Assembly (NCBI RefSeq): GCF_001590835.1 | Contig: NZ_LTAQ01000015.1 | Location: 15,731 to 63,265 of the forward strand | Source of the DNA: Bacillus gaemokensis | GTDB lineage: Bacteria > Bacillota > Bacilli > Bacillales > Bacillaceae_G | DNA length: 47,535 bases | Direction of reading: 5' to 3' | In this document: positions 43,780 through 47,535 of the stretch, in pieces | Position numbering within the stretch: position 1 is the stretch's first letter | How the letters are laid out: each line of letters starts with the position of its first letter | Made by a program: the position numbers and the translations under genes | The notes under the pieces: generated by a model | What the model was told of the DNA's origin: nothing | The model's input: the letters and a program-made list of their open reading frames with translations, nothing else | Database searches by the model: none

Positions 43780-43885
43780 AAAAAAATAGCCTCATCTCAT
43801 ATAGAGATGAGGCCTATTGAATAGTTAGTTGGTTTTCAAACATTCATCATTATTTCAAACAGAAAGTTGTATGTTCAAACTTTCT
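43780..43885 (-). ncRNA. Candidate small RNA of about 105 nt
   Basis: A regulon-type promoter (43892-43956) predicts a start near 43885. A terminator GCCTCATCTC/GAGATGAGGC with T7 ends the transcript at about 43780. Near its 5' end AGAAAGTT/AACTTTCT forms an 8-bp hairpin. The only ATG start (ATGATGAATGTTTGA) codes for four residues, so the unit is probably non-coding or a decayed peptide gene. Existence of the RNA is inferred from its signals. Confidence 0.5.
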
Positions 43886-43891
43886 ACTTAT

Positions 43892-43956
43892 ATTGTAGTA
43901 GAATTCTTAAGTATCAACTATCGAATTACATTACACGTACCTTACAAAACTGTAAG
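43892..43956 (-). promoter_or_regulatory. 65-bp micropeptide-regulon promoter (copy 3, divergent)
   Basis: On the minus strand: palindrome CTTACAGTTTTGTAAG (43941-43956), 20-bp gap with TGTAAT and AATTCGA, TAGTTG (43915-43920), 17 bp, TACAAT (43892-43897). It shares its palindrome with copy 4 on the other strand. Confidence 0.75.
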
Positions 43957-44005
43957 CCTTCTGTAATATAATTCGATAGTTACTTTTACTTTTATTTCGT
44001 ACAAT
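43941..44005 (+). promoter_or_regulatory. 65-bp micropeptide-regulon promoter (copy 4, divergent)
   Basis: CTTACAAAACTGTAAG (43941-43956), 20-bp gap with TGTAAT and AATTCGA, TAGTTA (43977-43982), 17 bp, TACAAT (44000-44005), followed by TAAGTCAGAAAG as in copy 6. It drives the peptides at 44049 and 44119. Confidence 0.8.
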
Positions 44006-44048
44006 TAAGTCAGAAAGAGCAACAAACAAAATCGTAAACAGGGTGAAT

Positions 44049-44105
44049 ATGCTACTAGCTGCTCTAATCGATTTAAAAATGGTTGCTACTTCATTAAACG
44101 AGTAA
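44049..44105 (+). CDS. 18-residue amphipathic micropeptide
   Basis: It encodes MLLAALIDLKMVATSLNE. AGGG lies 5 nt before ATG. Despite its size, it matches the pattern LLxALIDxKxVxxxLN of the peptides at 38405 and 38502 without gaps, which argues that it is translated. It is followed after 13 bp by the next peptide gene. Confidence 0.6.
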   Translation: MLLAALIDLKMVATSLNE

Positions 44106-44118
44106 GGAGAGAGTAAAT

Positions 44119-44220
44119 ATGAACAACATCACTTTTAACAAATTAGACTTAATCGGACTTGCTAGCGGTGCCGCTCTTCTTACAGCTTTCATTTATGCTG
44201 CTGCGATGAGTCTCGTATAA
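44119..44220 (+). CDS. 33-residue hydrophobic peptide, paralogue of the four-gene array
   Basis: It begins MNNITFNKLDLIGLASGAAL and continues LTAFIYAAAMSLV. The K.DL.G.ASGAA.LTA core and the terminal LV match the array peptides at 20481-21140. AAGGAGAG is 7 nt upstream. Here it is cotranscribed with an amphipathic micropeptide under the regulon promoter, and a strong terminator follows. Confidence 0.72.
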   Translation: MNNITFNKLDLIGLASGAALLTAFIYAAAMSLV

Positions 44221-44252
44221 ACTTGTGTCCCCTTCCCCTTTATATAATAGAG

Positions 44253-44284
44253 AAAGCCCAACCTATGTAGGTTGGGCTTTCGTT
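44253..44284 (+). terminator. Terminator of the two-peptide operon
   Basis: AAAGCCCAACC and GGTTGGGCTTT form an 11-bp GC-rich stem with a 6-nt loop, then CGTTTT. Confidence 0.88.
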
Positions 44285-44323
44285 TTATGTAATTAAAATC
44301 CTACGAAATGTACATAGTAAACT

Positions 44324-44360
44324 AAAATCCGCTAACCTTTTAAAGATGCTAGCGGATTTT
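44324..44360 (-). terminator. Terminator after the YxeA-family gene
   Basis: AAAATCCGCTA and TAGCGGATTTT form an 11-bp stem with a 15-nt loop, about 30 bp beyond the stop. Confidence 0.75.
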
Positions 44361-44392
44361 ATAATTTATTATTATGCATGAATCAAGTAATT

Positions 44393-44764
44393 TTATCTCA
44401 TCGCCAAAAGCTTACTTCTCGCCTGCACAGGGATATTTTGAACCTCAATTTCTGCTAACGCCTCCCCGTAACGCCCTTTTGCAACGACTTTCAATGTCTC
44501 ATCTCTTTTTAACATATGCTTTACAGTTTTCTTTATGTTCTGTGCTCTACCTTTATCATCGTACGCAACAAATTCGTATTCATACCAATCATCGCCAACG
44601 TGCTGACCAATGCCATTCACGATTGTATAATATTCTTTCGTTTTATAAAACGGATTATATTTATCAATTACTGGGCCAAGCTTTGTTGGTAGCAGTAACA
44701 CAATGATAGCTACCAGCGCTACCCCAGTGAAAATTATTCTTTTTTTCACACTTCCCCACCTCAA
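44393..44764 (-). CDS. YxeA family (DUF1093) secreted or membrane-anchored protein
   Basis: The protein of about 123 residues has one N-terminal hydrophobic segment (KRIIFTGVALVAIIVLLL) and a small beta-rich domain with EYYTIVNG, DDWYEYEFVAYDDKGR, LKVVAKGRYG and a terminal VPVQARSKL-like QNIPVQARSKL, the usual YxeA layout. In B. subtilis yxeA follows yxdLM and is controlled by the YxdJK two-component system, which responds to peptide antibiotics such as LL-37. TTG at 44764 (after GGAGGAGG) or GTG at 44749 (after GGTGGGG) may be the start. Its promoter is regulon copy 5. Confidence 0.78.
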   Translation of the reverse strand: MRWGSVKKRIIFTGVALVAIIVLLLPTKLGPVIDKYNPFYKTKEYYTIVNGIGQHVGDDWYEYEFVAYDDKGRAQNIKKTVKHMLKRDETLKVVAKGRYGEALAEIEVQNIPVQARSKLLAMR

Positions 44765-44809
44765 GGCAGATTCCTCCTCCACACAATATGTGTAGTTTTC
44801 TATAGACTT

Positions 44810-44874
44810 ATTTTAACCAGTAAGGAGCAATTATTCTATTGAATTCTCTTACATTTCCCTTACATTTTTGTAAG
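44810..44874 (-). promoter_or_regulatory. 65-bp regulon promoter (copy 5), drives the YxeA-family gene
   Basis: On the minus strand: CTTACAAAAATGTAAG (44859-44874), 20-bp gap with TGTAAG and AATTCAA, TAGAAT (44833-44838), 17 bp, TAAAAT (44810-44815). Spacing is the same as in the micropeptide promoters. Confidence 0.8.
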
Positions 44875-44879
44875 AATAA

Positions 44880-44911
44880 AAAAAGATGAACGAATTCTCT
44901 CGTTCATCTTT
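44880..44911 (-). terminator. Terminator after the YitT-family gene
   Basis: AAAGATGAACGA and TCGTTCATCTTT form a 12-bp stem with a 6-nt loop, followed by a T run. It insulates regulon promoter copy 5. Confidence 0.85.
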
Positions 44912-45748
44912 CTAGCTTGCTTTAAAACCACCACCAAGTACATCACGTACATCGTGAATAACAACAAACGCATCTTCATCCACTTGACTAATGACTTGTT
45001 TTAATTTTACAAGCTCTTGTTTATTAATAACGACATACAATACTTCTTTATTTTTTCCAGTATATCCACCGCGCCCTTCTAATACAGTCACCCCGCGCGT
45101 CATATGTTTCGTAATCGTTTCACGAATTAAATCTGGTTGATTCGATATAATCGTAACCGCTGTTTTCGTATTAATTCCTTCCACAATGAAGTCAATTACT
45201 TTCGCTCCAATAAATACTGCCACAAGTGTATACATTGCCTTTTCCTGCCCGATTATAAACACAGAACCTGCAATTACAACAATATCAATAATAAGGACAC
45301 CTTTTCCAACACTCCAGCCTAAATATTGATTGGCTAATTGCGCTAAAATCGCTGATCCCCCTGATGTACCTCCCGCTCGGAACATACAACCTAATCCAAT
45401 ACCAACAAACACACCAGCAAACAGAGCTGCTAATAACGTATCGCTATTTACTCGATATCCAATATGCTCTGTAACATATAAAAACAAAGATGTTTCCACG
45501 ATTCCTAGGATTGTGTAAACGATCGTTTTTTTATCAAAAAATTTATAACCAATTGCTAATAAAACTGCATTAAAAGCAAAATTCAGAACCCCTGGTGACC
45601 ACCCAAACAAATAATAGGTAACAACCGTTAAACCAATTATTCCGCCTTCTGATAAGCGGTTTGGAATTGCAAAATAGTTAATACCAATTGCAAATAATAA
45701 TGAACCAATTGTAATTAATGTAATTTCTTTCATTCGTTGATTAACCAT
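44912..45748 (-). CDS. YitT family membrane protein (DUF161/DUF2179)
   Basis: The 278-residue protein has about five helices (residues 10-175), including GGTSGGSAILAQL, and a C-terminal DUF2179 cytoplasmic domain with TRGVTVLEGRGGYTGKNKEVLYVV. Bacilli carry several paralogues (YitT, YpjC, YqfU and others); function is unknown. A poorly placed GGGGGGAGG-type ribosome site precedes ATG. Confidence 0.87.
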   Translation of the reverse strand: MVNQRMKEITLITIGSLLFAIGINYFAIPNRLSEGGIIGLTVVTYYLFGWSPGVLNFAFNAVLLAIGYKFFDKKTIVYTILGIVETSLFLYVTEHIGYRVNSDTLLAALFAGVFVGIGLGCMFRAGGTSGGSAILAQLANQYLGWSVGKGVLIIDIVVIAGSVFIIGQEKAMYTLVAVFIGAKVIDFIVEGINTKTAVTIISNQPDLIRETITKHMTRGVTVLEGRGGYTGKNKEVLYVVINKQELVKLKQVISQVDEDAFVVIHDVRDVLGGGFKAS

Positions 45749-45865
45749 AGTTCATACCTCCCCCCATTTGACATTGTATCACTATCTCCTAGAGGTATAG
45801 AAGTGGTTTTTATTGCACTCTTTTTCTTTTAATAACCTTACTATTATGTTTAAACAAACGCTTGA

Positions 45866-46195
45866 TTAATTATTCATTTCTCTTTTAACAGCATAGACAA
45901 ACTGTTTTACATTTCCCCGCTCAATATACCTCCCTACCACGTTTTCTCCCCTATAAGTAAAACTCAAATGTGGAGATACACATACGTCTTCTATATACAA
46001 ATAAAAGTATTCTTCCCATTTCGCAGGGTAATACGGAAGTTTTCCATAGAACAGGATACGCCTATTCGTAGCAACAAATATACCATGTTGATATGACAAG
46101 AACATGTTATCCTTCTCAAATATTCCTATCACAAACGATAAAATTTGTTCATCAGGCTCTACATATTTTTTCACATTCCGTAATAGTTCATTCAT
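45866..46195 (-). CDS. Bacterial PH-domain-like protein
   Basis: The protein of about 109 residues reads as a beta-rich single domain: IFVATNRRILFYGKL resembles the core of bacterial PH (YdjM/YvbH-like) domains, and no membrane segment is visible. The ATG at 46195 is 7 nt after GGAGG; the ATG at 46201 is too close. A strong promoter with a LacI-type operator lies upstream, next to the ccpB-like gene. Function unknown. Confidence 0.65.
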   Translation of the reverse strand: MNELLRNVKKYVEPDEQILSFVIGIFEKDNMFLSYQHGIFVATNRRILFYGKLPYYPAKWEEYFYLYIEDVCVSPHLSFTYRGENVVGRYIERGNVKQFVYAVKREMNN

Positions 46196-46275
46196 GAACA
46201 TTCCTCCAAATTCTATTCATTGTCTTAGCACTTGAAAAGAATCCATGGATTATCACTTAACCGGTATAATTCATT

Positions 46276-46304
46276 TATAAAGTATGAAACGCGTTTCCTG
46301 TCAA
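46276..46304 (-). promoter_or_regulatory. Promoter with embedded LacI-type operator, before the PH-domain gene
   Basis: TTGACA (46299-46304) and TTTATA (46276-46281) are 17 bp apart. The spacer holds the perfect palindrome GAAACGCGTTTC (46286-46297) with the CG centre typical of LacI/GalR operators. A bound repressor would block RNA polymerase. Confidence 0.65.
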
Positions 46305-46313
46305 AAATATTTC

Positions 46314-46357
46314 AAAAAAAATAATCCGTTATGCGATATACACATAACGGATTATTT
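46314..46357 (-). terminator. Terminator after the ccpB-like gene
   Basis: ATAATCCGTTATG and CATAACGGATTAT form a 13-bp stem with a 9-nt loop, followed by T-rich sequence on the minus strand. Confidence 0.87.
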
Positions 46358-47335
46358 CTAAACAGTTGATCGTTCTACAAGTACATAAGGAATCTCGATT
46401 TTTTCTGGCTTCCAATTATCATTGTTTATTTGCTTGTAAAATAGTTTAAAAGCACTTTTACCAATTTCTTTTACATGTTGATCAATTGTTGTGATTTGTA
46501 ATACTTGTGAAATCGGCTGATTATCAAAACCAATAATCGCTAAATTCTCTGGAACATTTATACCTAATTTCTCAGCCTCTGTCATAATTCCAATAGCAAC
46601 TTCATCACCCGCTACTAGCAATGCCTCAGGAGGGTGCTCCATCTCTTTTAGCTTATGTGCAACTCTTACACCATCTTCTAATGTAAAACATTCCGTAAAA
46701 ATCCTATTTTCGACAATTTCTTCATCTATTAATTGTAAAGTCTGCTTATAGGCATCAAATCTCTTTTCACTACTGGCCCCACGCTTCCTTCCTGTGCAAT
46801 ACCCAATTTTCCTATACCCCTTCTCGATTAGGTAATTCATTCCTAATTGAAAAGCTTCAAAATGATTTATATATACGCTCGATATGTCCAAAGCAGTAGT
46901 CTCTTCACAAGCAATAATTGCCCCATACGAAGCATGATGCTTAATTACATCCCAATCATTTGAGCGTGAGCAAATAATGATCCCATCTAATTGCTTTGTT
47001 TTTAACATATGTAAACTTTCTATTTCTTCTCGCTTATTATAATTTGTCTGACAAAGAAGAACTCGATAATTATGAGCTAATGCACCTTCCATAATTCCTC
47101 CAACGATTGCATCGAAATGTGGGTGGTCAATATACGGCAAAATCACACCGACAATGTTCGTTTTTCCTTTGGATAAATGAACAGCATTCGCATTTTGCGA
47201 ATAATTCAATTTCTCAACAACCTCTAAAACTACTTGTCGTTTTTCTTCACTTACATATGGATGGTCATTTAAAACTCGTGAAACAGTTGTAACTGACACA
47301 CCGGCTAGCTTTGCAATATCTTTAATATTAGCCAT
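46358..47335 (-). CDS. ccpB: LacI family repressor, CcpB-like
   Basis: The 325-residue regulator starts MANIKDIAKLAGVSVTTVSR, a LacI helix-turn-helix with the hinge helix reaching about residue 57, followed by a periplasmic-binding-protein-like sensor core (VGVILPYIDHPHFDAIVGGI, SRSNDWD, GIIICSR, LLVAGDEVAIG). The HPYVSEEKR and NYNKREEIESL stretches resemble B. subtilis CcpB, which assists catabolite repression. It may act on the operator at 46286-46297 next door and, through a weaker TACACGCTTA-centred repeat near 47372, on itself. Confidence 0.8.
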   Translation of the reverse strand: MANIKDIAKLAGVSVTTVSRVLNDHPYVSEEKRQVVLEVVEKLNYSQNANAVHLSKGKTNIVGVILPYIDHPHFDAIVGGIMEGALAHNYRVLLCQTNYNKREEIESLHMLKTKQLDGIIICSRSNDWDVIKHHASYGAIIACEETTALDISSVYINHFEAFQLGMNYLIEKGYRKIGYCTGRKRGASSEKRFDAYKQTLQLIDEEIVENRIFTECFTLEDGVRVAHKLKEMEHPPEALLVAGDEVAIGIMTEAEKLGINVPENLAIIGFDNQPISQVLQITTIDQHVKEIGKSAFKLFYKQINNDNWKPEKIEIPYVLVERSTV

Positions 47336-47415
47336 ATGTTCACCTCTTCCCTTAACTTAATAAATTTCATAAGCGTGTATCAAATATTCTCATCATTACA
47401 TCTCCATATAGTTTC

Positions 47416-47480
47416 CTTACACAAGTGTAATTTTCCTGTAAGCTAATTCGATAGTGACTTCTCTCTACATTTCGTACAAT
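47416..47480 (+). promoter_or_regulatory. 65-bp micropeptide-regulon promoter (copy 6)
   Basis: CTTACACAAGTGTAAT (47416-47431), 20-bp gap with TGTAAG and AATTCGA, TAGTGA (47452-47457), 17 bp, TACAAT (47475-47480). From AATTCGATAG onward it is very close to copy 4. Confidence 0.8.
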
Positions 47481-47525
47481 TAAGTCAGAAAGTAACAACA
47501 ACCATTCGAAAAGGAGCGGATATAT

Positions 47526-47535
47526 ATGATGCACA
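47526..47535 (+). CDS. Micropeptide gene start (MMH...), cut by window edge
   Basis: ATGATGCACA follows AAAAGGAGCGGATATAT, a good ribosome site, and lies 45 bp after regulon promoter copy 6. It begins with MM like the peptides at 38405 and 38502. Only three codons are visible; the family is inferred from context. Confidence 0.55.

Noticed and set aside
43860-43885. A CRISPR-like or phage attachment reading of the repeated CTTACA/TGTAAG elements around 43.7-44.0 kb
   Set aside because: The copies always stand at fixed distance from -35 and -10 elements and have no spacer array, integrase or tRNA target, so promoter boxes explain them.

Overview
The window is a low-GC Firmicute chromosome segment. 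I place it in the Bacillus cereus group from recognisable gene content and order: a trnD-like tRNA run, cmpA, tex, ndoA/ndoAI, alr, acpS, uvsE, cshA, murF, ddl, the tyrosine-degradation genes and an opp cluster. Most long genes lie on the minus strand. No rRNA, CRISPR array, insertion sequence or prophage was seen.

Layout. 1-372: five tRNA genes (fMet partial, Val, Glu, Ser, Asn) behind one promoter. 478-10541: housekeeping genes sprT, cmpA, tex, the ndoAI-ndoA toxin-antitoxin pair, alr, a LolA-like lipoprotein, acpS, a rhomboid protease, uvsE and cshA, the last with a terminator-like hairpin in its leader. 10847-16420: murF, ddl, an MFS exporter and an amino-acid permease. 16757-20048: hppD-fahA-hmgA, converting 4-hydroxyphenylpyruvate to fumarate and acetoacetate, with a CcpA-type cre site below its promoter. 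20481-21140: four tandem 36-residue hydrophobic peptide genes that the long-ORF view misses. 21579-30122: a HAD phosphatase and an oligopeptide ABC system with two substrate-binding lipoproteins. 30569-35861: a five-gene module in the order of the Bacillus linearmycin-resistance genes lnrJKLMN. 36031-38171: an ABC-F ATPase preceded by a 44-codon leader ORF and two tandem terminators. 38300-47535: micropeptide genes interleaved with a DUF4931-like protein, a GNAT acetyltransferase, a lytic transglycosylase, a DUF2334 protein, a TatD hydrolase, YxeA, a YitT protein, a PH-domain protein and a CcpB-like repressor.

Main discovery. Six promoters between 38300 and 47480 share one rigid 65-bp architecture: palindrome CTTACA-N4-TGTAAG, exactly 20 bp (usually with a GTAA half-site and AATTCGA), a TAGNNN -35 hexamer, exactly 17 bp, and a TANAAT-like -10. 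Five of them drive products that are tiny or non-coding: short amphipathic peptides sharing an ALID.K.V...LN pattern, small membrane peptides, and one likely ~105-nt RNA. The sixth drives a YxeA-family gene. The palindrome resembles the TNACA-N4-TGTAA box of BceR/YxdJ-type response regulators, and yxeA is a YxdJ target in B. subtilis. I infer an antimicrobial-peptide-responsive or envelope-stress micropeptide regulon. A peptide in this regulon (44119-44220) is a paralogue of the four-gene array at 20481-21140, which links the two loci.

Limits. Assignments rest on reading motifs and on memory of families, with no database search. Several starts were moved from the longest possible ORF to the best ribosome binding site, and each such case is stated.
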